Assembly (NCBI GenBank): GCA_903904755.1
Contig: CAIVDV010000008.1
Location: forward strand, 27,680-91,679
Origin: an uncultured Acidobacteriaceae bacterium
GTDB taxonomy: Bacteria > Acidobacteriota > Terriglobia > Terriglobales > Acidobacteriaceae
Direction of reading: 5' to 3'
Length of the DNA stretch: 64,000 bases
A program made the translations under genes and the position numbers. Positions 52,431-60,529 of the stretch are shown here, in pieces (the stretch's first letter is position 1; each line of letters starts with the position of its first letter). The notes under the pieces were generated by a model. The model saw only the letters and a program-made list of their open reading frames with translations. It was not told where the DNA came from and did not search any database.

Positions 52431-54494
52431 TTACCAGATGCGGCAGGGTTTCGGGGAGACCATGGGCTGGCCCGGCTTGCAGGCGAAGCTCTTGGCGAAC
52501 TCGGGCAGGTCGCGGAGGATGGCGTTGGTGCGGTACTCGTCCGGGGAGTGGGAGTCAGTGAGCGCGCCGGAGCGGAGCTGCTCGGGGCGGGTCTGGGTGC
52601 ACCACTGCTGGGCGTAGGCGATCCAGAAGCGCTGCTCGGGGGTATAGCCCTCAGTTTTGGCGGCCATGTCGAGGTGAGCGTCGTGGGTTTTTTCGAGCCA
52701 GGCGATCCAGGCGAGCCAGAGTCCGCCGAGATCGGCGAGGTTTTCGCCTAGGGTCATTTTGCCGTTGAGGTGAACGCCGGGGACGGCCTCAATGGCGTTG
52801 TACTGGTCAACCATGCAGTCGGCGCGGGTATTGAATTTCTTTTCGTCGTCGTCGGTCCACCAGTTGCGGAGGTTGCCGGCGGCGTCGAACTGGCGGCCTT
52901 CGTCGTCGAAGCCGTGGGTGAGTTCGTGACCGATGGTGGAGCCCATGTCGCCGTAGTTGGCGGCGTCATCTTCCTTGCCGCTGAAGAAGGGGGGCTGGAG
53001 GTAGCCGGCGGGGAAGTTGACGTTGTTCTGCTGGGGGTCGTAATAGGCATTGACGGTGGGCGGGGACATGTACCAGTCGTCGCGGTCAACGGGCTTGCCG
53101 ATTTTGGCTATATCACGGGCATGGTTGAAGGTGGAGTAACGTTCGCGGTTGCCGAGCAGGTCGCCGCGGCGGATTTCAAGAGTGGAGTAGTCGCGCCAGT
53201 GGTTGGGGTAGCCGATTCGGTTGACGACGCCGTGGAGCTTTTCTTTGGCTTTGACCTTGGTTTCCGGGCTCATCCAGTCGAGGGAGTCGATGTCTTTTTC
53301 CATGGCGCGCTCGATGGCGAGGGTCATGTCGAGGGTGCGCTGCTTGTCTTCGGGGGGGAAGTATTTGGCGACGTAGACCTGGCCGAGGGCTTCGCCCATT
53401 TCGCGGTCGATGCGGCTGGTGCAGGTTTTCCAGCGCTCTTCCTGTTTTTCGGCTCCGCGGAGGATGTGGGAGTAGAAGTTCCAGTTTTCGTGGTCGAAGG
53501 CCTGGGGCAGGCTGCCGGCTGCGAAGGCGTGGAGGAGGTGCCAGCGGAGGTAGGTTTTGATGGCGTCGAGAGGGGTGGCGTCGATGAGGGTGTTGACGCC
53601 AGCCATGAATTTGGGCTCAGAGTTGTTGATTTTGCCGGAGGCGGGGGCGTGGAAGGCGGCGAGGTAGGGGGCGAGGTTGAAGTGGGTGAGTTGCCCGGAA
53701 AGGGTAGCGATGTCGGAGGGGTGGTTGAGGTTCTGGGGGTCGCGCATTTCGACGCGGGTGAGGGTGGCCTCAGCGAGGGTGGTTTCAAGCTGGAGGATGG
53801 TCTTGGCGTCGGCGGCAGCCTGGGTGTCGGATTCGCCGGCGAGGGAGAGGATTTTTGCGACGTGGGCGAGGTATTGGTTGCGCTGCTCGACGGACTTGGC
53901 GTCGGTGCGGGTGTAGTAGTCGCGCTCGGGGAGGCCGAGGCCGCCGGACGCGAATGAGGTGATGACAGATGTGGAGTCGGATAAGTCCTGGTCAGAGCCG
54001 ATGGAGAAGAATGCGCCGACGCCGATGACTTGCAGGTGTCCGAGGAGGGCGGGCAGATCGGACTTGGAGTGGAGGGCGGCGATGCGATCGAGTTCGGGCT
54101 GGAGGGGTGCGATGCCGAGCTTGTCGATGGTGGCGGTATCCATGCAACTTGCGTATTCGTCGCCGATTTTCTGCTCGTTGGGGGTGCGGGTGGCGCCACC
54201 GGCGGCGGAGGCCTCGAGGATTTCGCGGAGGTGCTGGCGGTTGAGTTCAAAGAGCTCAGTGAAGCGTCCGTAGGAGGTTTGGTCGGCGGGGAGGGGGTTG
54301 CGGGCGAACCATCCGTCGCAGGAGAACTTGTAGAAGTTTTCGCAGGCGGGGACGGAGGTGTCGATGAGGGAGGTGTCAAAGACGCGCAGGGGGTGGGCAG
54401 TGGCAGGCTGTTGGGCGCGGGCCGGGAGGGCGGCGAGGAAGGTGAAAGCGGCGGCAAAAGCCAGAGTACCGAGAGAATTGCGGCGCGAAATCAT
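52431..54494 (-). CDS. Secreted M13-family (neprilysin-like) zinc metallopeptidase
   Basis: This 687-residue endopeptidase cuts small peptides in the periplasm or outside the cell. It has a signal peptide (LAFAAAFTFLAALPARAQQ) and the N-terminal M13 domain opening CENFYKFSCDGWF. The substrate-binding VNAYYDP motif is near 481-487, and the zinc motif is HELTH (His523, Glu524, His527). GENLADLGG holds the third ligand, and the C-terminus CKPGQPMVSPKPCRIW is a family hallmark. It appears monocistronic and divergent from ndk. Confidence 0.96.
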   Translation of the reverse strand: MISRRNSLGTLAFAAAFTFLAALPARAQQPATAHPLRVFDTSLIDTSVPACENFYKFSCDGWFARNPLPADQTSYGRFTELFELNRQHLREILEASAAGGATRTPNEQKIGDEYASCMDTATIDKLGIAPLQPELDRIAALHSKSDLPALLGHLQVIGVGAFFSIGSDQDLSDSTSVITSFASGGLGLPERDYYTRTDAKSVEQRNQYLAHVAKILSLAGESDTQAAADAKTILQLETTLAEATLTRVEMRDPQNLNHPSDIATLSGQLTHFNLAPYLAAFHAPASGKINNSEPKFMAGVNTLIDATPLDAIKTYLRWHLLHAFAAGSLPQAFDHENWNFYSHILRGAEKQEERWKTCTSRIDREMGEALGQVYVAKYFPPEDKQRTLDMTLAIERAMEKDIDSLDWMSPETKVKAKEKLHGVVNRIGYPNHWRDYSTLEIRRGDLLGNRERYSTFNHARDIAKIGKPVDRDDWYMSPPTVNAYYDPQQNNVNFPAGYLQPPFFSGKEDDAANYGDMGSTIGHELTHGFDDEGRQFDAAGNLRNWWTDDDEKKFNTRADCMVDQYNAIEAVPGVHLNGKMTLGENLADLGGLWLAWIAWLEKTHDAHLDMAAKTEGYTPEQRFWIAYAQQWCTQTRPEQLRSGALTDSHSPDEYRTNAILRDLPEFAKSFACKPGQPMVSPKPCRIW

Positions 54495-54603
54495 GCAGAT
54501 GACTTTAGCAGACGGAGGAGGGGGCTGAAAGTGGGATGGGGATAGAGATTTGAGCCAATTACAATAGAGAGACCGAGGTTACCTAACCCCGAGGAGTTAT
54601 CCA

Positions 54604-55020
54604 GTGTCCCAGCGTACATTCAGCATCATCAAGCCCGACGCAGTTCGCAAGGGCTATACCGGCGCCATTCTGGCGGAGATAGCCAAGGCGGGTTTCCAGA
54701 TTGTTTCCGTGAAGAAGCAGTCGATTTCGAAGAAGCAGGCCGAGGGTTTCTATGCGGTTCATGCGGCGCGTCCGTTCTTTGATTCACTGACAACGTTCAT
54801 GTCTTCAGGGCCGATTGTGCTGCTGGTTCTGGAGAAGGAGAACGCGATTGTGGACTTGCGCGCGCTGATGGGCGCGACGAACCCGGCGAATGCTGCCGAG
54901 GGGACGATTCGCAAGCAGTTTGCGGGCTCGATTGAAGAGAATGCGATCCATGGATCGGATGCGCCGGAGACGGCCGCATTTGAGATTGGGTACTGGTTTG
55001 CCGGCCACGAGCTGGTGTAG
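54604..55020 (+). CDS. ndk: Nucleoside-diphosphate kinase
   Basis: This enzyme balances nucleoside triphosphate pools by ping-pong phosphate transfer. The 138 residues begin with [12 protein letters not shown] and carry the phosphohistidine His116 in [13 protein letters not shown]. The start is GTG 54604, with GAGGAG at 54591-54596. A possible -10 box TACAAT lies at 54560-54565 without a good -35. The glycosyltransferase gene follows after 44 bases. Confidence 0.97.
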   Translation: MSQRTFSIIKPDAVRKGYTGAILAEIAKAGFQIVSVKKQSISKKQAEGFYAVHAARPFFDSLTTFMSSGPIVLLVLEKENAIVDLRALMGATNPANAAEGTIRKQFAGSIEENAIHGSDAPETAAFEIGYWFAGHELV

Positions 55021-55064
55021 TTGAAGACGGACCAGGTTCCCCAAACGCAAAGGAGAAGGGCCGG

Positions 55065-56024
55065 ATGTCCACGATTCGACCGGGCTTGACCGTGATTGTT
55101 CCGACATACCGGCGGCCTTTCGAGTTTGACCGATGCCTGCGGGCGCTGGAAGGGCAAAGCCTTGCTCCGACTGGAGTGCTGATTACCTGCCGTGAGAACG
55201 ATGCGGAGACGCTGGAGTATCTTGCGGGCAGGGATCGGCCGTTTCCGGATGCGCGGGTGGTGATCTGCGAGGAGCCGGGGGTTATATTTGCGCTGAATCT
55301 GGCGTTTAATGCGGTTGAGACGGAGTATTTCGCAATCACGGATGATGACAGTGTTCCCTACCCTGACTGGCTGGAGAAGATTGCGGCCCGGTTCCGGGAG
55401 TTTCCGGATGCGACTGGGGTTGGCGGGCGGGACCATGTTTTTGAGACCGACCTGAATATGTGGCTGGAAGGCGCGGCGTCGGAAGTGGGTAAGGTTGCGT
55501 GGAACGGGTCGAGCGTGGGCAACCACCATATTGGGGTGGGGCCGGCGCGATATGTGGATTTGCTGAAGGGCGTGAACATGGCCTTTCGGACGGCGGAGTT
55601 TGGGGATGCGCGGCTGGATGCGAGGCTGAGGGGCAAGGGCGCGCAGTATGGGTGGGAGCTGCAACTTTGCCTTTTGCTGAAGCAGCGTGGCAAGAAGCTG
55701 GTGTATGACCCGGCGATTCTGGTGGATCACGTGATTGGTGCGCGCCCGATGTCGGAGCACCGGAGCCTTTTCAACGTATCGCAGGTGTATGACGAGTCGT
55801 TTAACCGGTTTCTGGTGATGTACGAGTTTCTTGGAACGCGGCCGTTTGGCTGGTTTCGGCAGTTGGTATACACGGCGTTCAATGCGCTTCGGGGTACGAG
55901 GCGATATCCGGGATTTGCTGTGTTCGTGTATCTGCTGGCGAGTGGCCGTCGCGATGCTTTCCTGCAGTGGAAGACGATACTTTCGTCGATTTCTGCTGCG
56001 ATGCGGACGGCACGCCAGCGGTAA
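55065..56024 (+). CDS. Family 2 glycosyltransferase
   Basis: The 319-residue GT-A enzyme opens LTVIVPTYRRPFEFDRCLRALEGQS and has the metal-binding Asp cluster ITDDDSVPYPDW near 88-99. The acceptor-side region includes GWELQLCLLLKQRGKKLVYDP. The C-terminal 90 residues contain hydrophobic segments, suggesting membrane association. AAGGAGAAGGG precedes ATG 55065. The sugar and acceptor are unknown; cell-surface polysaccharide is the general expectation. Confidence 0.88.
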   Translation: MSTIRPGLTVIVPTYRRPFEFDRCLRALEGQSLAPTGVLITCRENDAETLEYLAGRDRPFPDARVVICEEPGVIFALNLAFNAVETEYFAITDDDSVPYPDWLEKIAARFREFPDATGVGGRDHVFETDLNMWLEGAASEVGKVAWNGSSVGNHHIGVGPARYVDLLKGVNMAFRTAEFGDARLDARLRGKGAQYGWELQLCLLLKQRGKKLVYDPAILVDHVIGARPMSEHRSLFNVSQVYDESFNRFLVMYEFLGTRPFGWFRQLVYTAFNALRGTRRYPGFAVFVYLLASGRRDAFLQWKTILSSISAAMRTARQR

Positions 56025-56122
56025 AAAGCAAATGGAGTATGGGGTGAGATGGGCAGGGCGGCGTGGGTTGCTGCTTGTGGGCGGAGGTGTGCGCGCGGGG
56101 GAGTGTCGAGTATGCTGTGGGC

Positions 56123-57115
56123 ATGGAATATACGGAGATTCATGGCAGGCAGGTTTCCAGGGTAGGGCTGGGGACGTGGGCGATTGGCGGATCGGAATGG
56201 GGCACGGTGACCGATACGGAGGCGATTGCCACTTGCATTGGCGCGGTAGAACGGGGCATCAACCTGATTGACACTGCGCCTATCTATGGGCACGGGCGGG
56301 CGGAAGAGATTGTGGGCCGGGCGATGCGGGAGTTGGGTAGCCGGGAGGCGTTTTACATTGCCACCAAGGCGGGGCTGAACTGGGAGCTGACGCCGGGAGA
56401 CCCAGGGTGCTACGCGGACAGCAGGCCGGAGCGGTTGCGGATGGAGCTGGAGGAGAGCCTGCGGCGGTTGCAGACGGATTTTATTGACCTGTACCAGGTG
56501 CACTGGCCGGATACGACGGTGCCGGTGGAGGAGACGGCGGGAGTGCTGGCGGAGTTTGTGCAAGCGGGAAAGGTGGGGGCCGTGGGGGTGAGCAACTACA
56601 ACGTGGGGCAGATGGAGACGTTTGCGCGGGTGATGCCGCTGGCCACGAACCAGCCGCCGTACAACCTGTTTGAGCGGGAGATTGATGCGGAGACGCTGCC
56701 GTGGTGCCGGGAGCATGGGGTGGCGGTGCTGACGTACAGCTCGCTGTGCCGGAGCCTGCTGGGCGGGCGGCTGCGGGTGGATACGGAATTTGCGGAAGGG
56801 GATGTGCGGCGGGAAGATCCGAAGTTCCAGCAGCCGCGGTATGGGCAGTACCTGGCGGCGGTGGAGCGGCTGAAGGAGTTGGCCCGGGAGCGGTACGGTA
56901 AGACGGTGATTGAGCTGGCGGCGCGGTGGGTGCTGGACCGGCCGGGGGTGAGCGTGGCGCTGTGGGGAGCGAAGCGGCCGGAGCAACTGGACGCGGTGGC
57001 CGGCGTGGTGGGCTGGAAGCTGGATGCGGCGGCGATGGCGGAGATTGACCGGATTGTGGCGGAGTGCGTGACGGATCCGGTGGGGCCGGAGTATCTGACG
57101 CCGGCAGTGCGGTAG
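56123..57115 (+). CDS. Aldo/keto reductase
   Basis: This 330-residue NADPH-dependent oxidoreductase has the (beta/alpha)8 fold. The catalytic tetrad is visible: Asp50 and Tyr55 (LIDTAPIYGHG), Lys82 (TKAG) and His127 (YQVHWPD). The NADP site region ALWGAKRPEQLD lies near the C-terminus. Substrate unknown. The start at ATG 56123 is set by the family N-terminus; no strong ribosome-binding site precedes it. Confidence 0.92.
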   Translation: MEYTEIHGRQVSRVGLGTWAIGGSEWGTVTDTEAIATCIGAVERGINLIDTAPIYGHGRAEEIVGRAMRELGSREAFYIATKAGLNWELTPGDPGCYADSRPERLRMELEESLRRLQTDFIDLYQVHWPDTTVPVEETAGVLAEFVQAGKVGAVGVSNYNVGQMETFARVMPLATNQPPYNLFEREIDAETLPWCREHGVAVLTYSSLCRSLLGGRLRVDTEFAEGDVRREDPKFQQPRYGQYLAAVERLKELARERYGKTVIELAARWVLDRPGVSVALWGAKRPEQLDAVAGVVGWKLDAAAMAEIDRIVAECVTDPVGPEYLTPAVR

Positions 57116-57137
57116 GGATAGGAATTGGGAAAGACAG

Positions 57138-57164
57138 AAGGGGGACTCGGAATGAGTCCCCCTT
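57138..57164. terminator. Bidirectional terminator between aldo/keto reductase and outer-membrane protein genes
   Basis: AAGGGGGACTC (57138-57148) and GAGTCCCCCTT (57154-57164) form a perfect 11-bp stem with a 5-base loop, followed on the plus strand by GATGTTTT. It serves the two convergent genes. Confidence 0.85.
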
Positions 57165-57185
57165 GATGTTTTGGTGTAAGTGGAT

Positions 57186-57887
57186 TTAGCGCTTGGACTT
57201 GAATTTGTAGAGGACGCCGACGGAGATGCCGAAGTTCCACTGGGTGTGGGGGTAGCCGGAGGTGCCGTCGTAGCCGGTGAGCAGGGCGTCAGGGGTGACA
57301 CGGAAGGCCCAGTGGGCGGAGCGGTTGAGGTCGAGGTGACCACCGATAGCGCCGCCGAGGGCGGTCTGGTTGGTGTAGAAGCCGGCCGGGCCGGTGGGGC
57401 CGGGGGTGTTGCCGCGAAGGTCTGTGTTGAAGTCGCCATAAGCGCCGCCCGCGAGTGCGTGAAGGACGACGGAGGCGTGCTTATTGTGAATCCACTGGTA
57501 CTCAGGACCGGCGAGGAACATGTACTGGGCGACGAAGAGGCCGCTGAGGTGGTCGGGATTGGGAGCGGTGCCGCTGGTGCCGAGATAGCCGCGGGCGGAG
57601 CCTTCGAGACCCCAGCGCTTAGAGAGCCAGTAGGAACCGGAAAGATCGAGGCCGCCGAGGTCAGCACCCTCGCGGAGGTTGGGCCCGGCGTGGATGTGGC
57701 CGGAAGCCAGACCGACGGAGAAATCGAAGCGGTTGTCGTAACGGACGCCCGCGAGAGGGTCGATCTGGATGTAGGTTCCGTTGGTGCTCTGGATGGGACC
57801 TGAGGTTGCCTGAGCGTGCAGGACGGTGCCGGCCATGGAAAAAGCAGCGGCGACCAGAAGGGTGGCAAGGGTGTTGGCGAAGCGCAT
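57186..57887 (-). CDS. Small outer-membrane beta-barrel protein
   Basis: The 233-residue product has a signal peptide (ATLLVAAAFSMAGTVLHAQA) followed by alternating beta-strands rich in Gly, Tyr and Trp (YNRFDFSVGLASG-like patterns). It ends with an aromatic-rich strand ISVGVLYKFKSKR, as expected of an OmpA/OmpW-like eight-strand barrel. Function is unknown. ATG 57887 fits the signal peptide; the frame opens at 57926. Confidence 0.78.
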   Translation of the reverse strand: MRFANTLATLLVAAAFSMAGTVLHAQATSGPIQSTNGTYIQIDPLAGVRYDNRFDFSVGLASGHIHAGPNLREGADLGGLDLSGSYWLSKRWGLEGSARGYLGTSGTAPNPDHLSGLFVAQYMFLAGPEYQWIHNKHASVVLHALAGGAYGDFNTDLRGNTPGPTGPAGFYTNQTALGGAIGGHLDLNRSAHWAFRVTPDALLTGYDGTSGYPHTQWNFGISVGVLYKFKSKR

Positions 57888-58014
57888 CACTCTCCTATGG
57901 TAAACGGCCAAAGCGGGGCAAAACAAACAATTCCGACACGTTGGCGGGGTAGATGGGGCTGAGTATTGGACAGCCTGGGAAGGGATTGGTGTGCAGGGAG
58001 GGAGGTAGGGATGT

Positions 58015-58671
58015 TCAGCAGTGTTCGAGCCAGCGGGCCCAGAGGAGGTAGCGGGCGGTCTTGAGGAGTTCGACGGCCTGGGAGGCGTGGGAGTAGGCGC
58101 CGGATTCCATGGCGGAAGGGGCGGGGTGCATGCGCCAGAGAAGGGGCTGGGGGAGATTGGAGAAGATCATGGCGGCGCGGGGGAGGTGGGATGCGCTGCT
58201 GATGACCTCGGCAGAGTGGAGACCGGCTTGGGAGAGGATGGCGGCAGAGTAGCAGGCGTTCTGGATGGTGTCCTGGGCGCGAGGCTCGATGAGGAGGACG
58301 CCGGGTGGGATGCCCAGAGCCTGGGCGACGCGCGCCATAACCTGAGCCTCAACGAATCGATTGTGGGCGGGGCCACCGGTGAGAAGGATGCGGGGAGCGA
58401 CGCCGCGCTGGTACTCGCGGACGGCTTCGGTAACGCGGTCGAGCTGGGTGGGGGTGGGGTTGCCGTCGCTGTCGGCGGGGGTACCGAGGACAAGGATGGC
58501 GTCGAAGTGATGGGCGGTGGTGTTTTGGAGGGGCTGGAGTCGGCGGGCGAGGAATGCCGAGGCGAAGATGCCGGTAACGATGAGGATGGCCGCGAGGATG
58601 AGGCGGCCGCGCCATCCCAGAAGGGGGCGGAGATGGCGGGCGGGGCGGCGGGGTAGACGGCGGGTGGGCAT
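58015..58671 (-). CDS. YdcF-family (DUF218) membrane protein
   Basis: The 218-residue product has one N-terminal membrane segment (LILAAILIVTGIFASAFLA) and a DUF218 domain with AILVLGTPADSDGNPTPTQLDRVTEAV, ILLTGGPAHNRF and IEPRAQDTIQNA. Relatives (YdcF, SanA, ElyC) bind nucleotides or affect cell-envelope integrity. It starts 14 bases after the nitroreductase stop, so they are probably one transcript. Confidence 0.88.
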   Translation of the reverse strand: MPTRRLPRRPARHLRPLLGWRGRLILAAILIVTGIFASAFLARRLQPLQNTTAHHFDAILVLGTPADSDGNPTPTQLDRVTEAVREYQRGVAPRILLTGGPAHNRFVEAQVMARVAQALGIPPGVLLIEPRAQDTIQNACYSAAILSQAGLHSAEVISSASHLPRAAMIFSNLPQPLLWRMHPAPSAMESGAYSHASQAVELLKTARYLLWARWLEHC

Positions 58672-58685
58672 GGTTGGATACCTGG

Positions 58686-59312
58686 TTATAGCGTATCGGG
58701 AAGGCCGAGGGGAGTATCGAGAGAGGTGAGGGCGATTTCTGCGAGGGGTTTGCGGGAGCGGGGGGCGAGTTCGCGCTCGAGGTATTTCTCGTCGTTGAGG
58801 GCGGAGGGCTCAGCCTGGTGGCCGAGGGCGATGACGGCGCCGAGAAGATGGTCTTCCGTGAGGCTGAATGCGTGGCGAGCGGAGTCGCGGTCAAAGCCGC
58901 CCATCTGGTGGACGGAGAGGCCGAGGGCGGTGGCCTGGAGGGAGAGCTGGGAGACGGCCTGACCGAGGTCGTAGAGGGCGTAGTGGTTGGTGCGGCCACT
59001 GGCGGTGCGAGTGCGGGCGAGGCCGAGGATGAGTACGGCGGCGTTGACGGCCCAGGACTGGTTGGCGGCGACGAGGGAGGCGAAGAGGGAGTCCCAGGTG
59101 GGCGTGCCTTTGACGCCGACGAGGAAGATCCATGGCTGCTCATTGGAAGAGGAGGGTGCCCACTGGGCGGCGGAGAGGAAGCTATGGATTTCGGCGGGGG
59201 TGACGGGCTGGTCGGCGAAGGCGCGGGGGCTCCAGCGGCGGCGGATGGGATCTGCGAGGGATTCAACGGCTACGAGCTTGTGCTGGTTGAGTTCGGCTTT
59301 GGAGATAGTCAT
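58686..59312 (-). CDS. Nitroreductase-family flavoprotein
   Basis: The 208-residue FMN-dependent oxidoreductase starts its fold at RRRWSPRAFADQPVTPAEIHSFLSAAQWAPSSSNEQPW, the family FMN-binding opening, and ends with ALGHQAEPSAL. It has the usual dimeric size. The physiological substrate is unknown. It is 64 bases downstream of the AAA-like gene and 14 bases upstream of ydcF on the same strand. Confidence 0.92.
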   Translation of the reverse strand: MTISKAELNQHKLVAVESLADPIRRRWSPRAFADQPVTPAEIHSFLSAAQWAPSSSNEQPWIFLVGVKGTPTWDSLFASLVAANQSWAVNAAVLILGLARTRTASGRTNHYALYDLGQAVSQLSLQATALGLSVHQMGGFDRDSARHAFSLTEDHLLGAVIALGHQAEPSALNDEKYLERELAPRSRKPLAEIALTSLDTPLGLPDTL

Positions 59313-59376
59313 GGGAAGGATGGCTCCGGGAAGGTATTCCCTTCCCTTTGGATGCGTGCAGCGCCAGATAGATTCC

Positions 59377-60321
59377 TTAGCCGACGACGACGCGGGCGAT
59401 GGAGGTTTCGAGGATGTCGGCGGTGAAGAGGAGGTCAGTGGCGCGACGGGTGCGGCGGCGGAAGAGGGCGGCGGTTTCGCAGAGGACGACGATGTCTTCG
59501 ATTTCGGCGGGGTTCATGGCTTCGGCTAGGATGCGCTCGGTGAAATCAGCTTCCGACATGCCCTCAATACGGAAGCCGCGGCGGCGTGCTTCGGCGAGGT
59601 AGAAGTCGGCGACCTTGGCCATCATGCTGCGGATGTCGGCGGCGACTTCGTCGGGGATTTCGCGGCGGTGGACGCCCTCAACAAGTGCGCCGGGGAGGAC
59701 AAGCTTGATGCCGAAGAGGTTGTCGAGGTCGCTGTCGGGCTCAAAGCTGGTGGCGGTGGCGACGACGAGGACGTTCTGGCGCTCGGAGGTGCTTTCAATG
59801 AGGGCGTCGAGTTCGGTGAGGACTTCGGGGTCGCTTTCCTTGTAGGCGAGGTCGATGCGGGGGAGGAGGAGCATGACCTTTTTGCGCTTGTAGCTGTGGA
59901 CGAGGCTTTTGGCTTTGGCGAGGGCGTCAGAGTCGCGGGGGTTGTAGACGGTGACGAGGCGCTCCATGCCGGTGATTTTGGCGAGGGTTTGAGCGAGGGA
60001 CTTTTTGCCGGTCTGGTTGGGACCGATGATGAGGATTTCGTTGCCGATTTTGAGTTCCTGATAGGCGGCAGGAAAGCGGGCACGGTCGACGAGGTCTTCA
60101 ATGGAGGTGAGGAGGTCGTCGAGGCCGGCGAGGCGGGGGGTGAGGCGGGAGACTTCTTCGTCTTCGAGGGAGAGGTCGATGCGGGACTTGCGCTTGCGGG
60201 CGTCGGTGACGAACTCAATGAAGGCGGGGAGGGCGGCGACGGAGCCGATGATGGTGGCGAGGACGAGGACCTGCTCCGTGAGGAGGAGTGCGCTGTCGCT
60301 GCCGGCGGCTGGGTCGAACAT
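59377..60321 (-). CDS. Membrane-anchored AAA-like protein with degenerate nucleotide site
   Basis: The 314 residues begin with one hydrophobic helix (about 11-38, LLLTEQVLVLATIIGSVAALPAFIEF), then a linker and an AAA-like domain. Walker A reads GPNQTGKKS at 100-108, with Lys in place of the expected Ser/Thr after GK. Walker B reads VMLLLPRID, lacking the usual DE pair. The C-terminal helical part (NPAEIEDIVVLCETAALFRRR) resembles the lid of FtsH-type AAA proteins, but no protease domain follows. ATP hydrolysis is doubtful; a regulatory or scaffold role is inference. It heads a likely operon with the nitroreductase and ydcF. Confidence 0.75.
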   Translation of the reverse strand: MFDPAAGSDSALLLTEQVLVLATIIGSVAALPAFIEFVTDARKRKSRIDLSLEDEEVSRLTPRLAGLDDLLTSIEDLVDRARFPAAYQELKIGNEILIIGPNQTGKKSLAQTLAKITGMERLVTVYNPRDSDALAKAKSLVHSYKRKKVMLLLPRIDLAYKESDPEVLTELDALIESTSERQNVLVVATATSFEPDSDLDNLFGIKLVLPGALVEGVHRREIPDEVAADIRSMMAKVADFYLAEARRRGFRIEGMSEADFTERILAEAMNPAEIEDIVVLCETAALFRRRTRRATDLLFTADILETSIARVVVG

Positions 60322-60483
60322 GGAGCCAGCATAGCAGGGAAACAGCTTGCTGCCGTCAGCTTTCAGCTTTTAGCTGGTTGGACTGGGCTGGAAAGGGGTC
60401 TGGAAAAAGGCGCAGAGCGGTGAAAGTTTTGGAGATTCCGTAAGGAACGGGTGGAGTGGGGTGGTTGATGGCCGCAAGAGGAC

Positions 60484-60510
60484 AGGCCGAATCCAAGGGG
60501 GATTCGGCCT
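60484..60510 (-). terminator. Terminator after the GH44 gene
   Basis: AGGCCGAATCC (60484-60494) and GGATTCGGCCT (60500-60510) form a perfect 11-bp stem with a 5-base loop, about 20 bases after the stop at 60530. On the plus strand it is followed by GGCGGGTTTTT, so it may be functional in both directions. Confidence 0.8.
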
Positions 60511-60529
60511 GGCGGGTTTTTGCTGCGGG

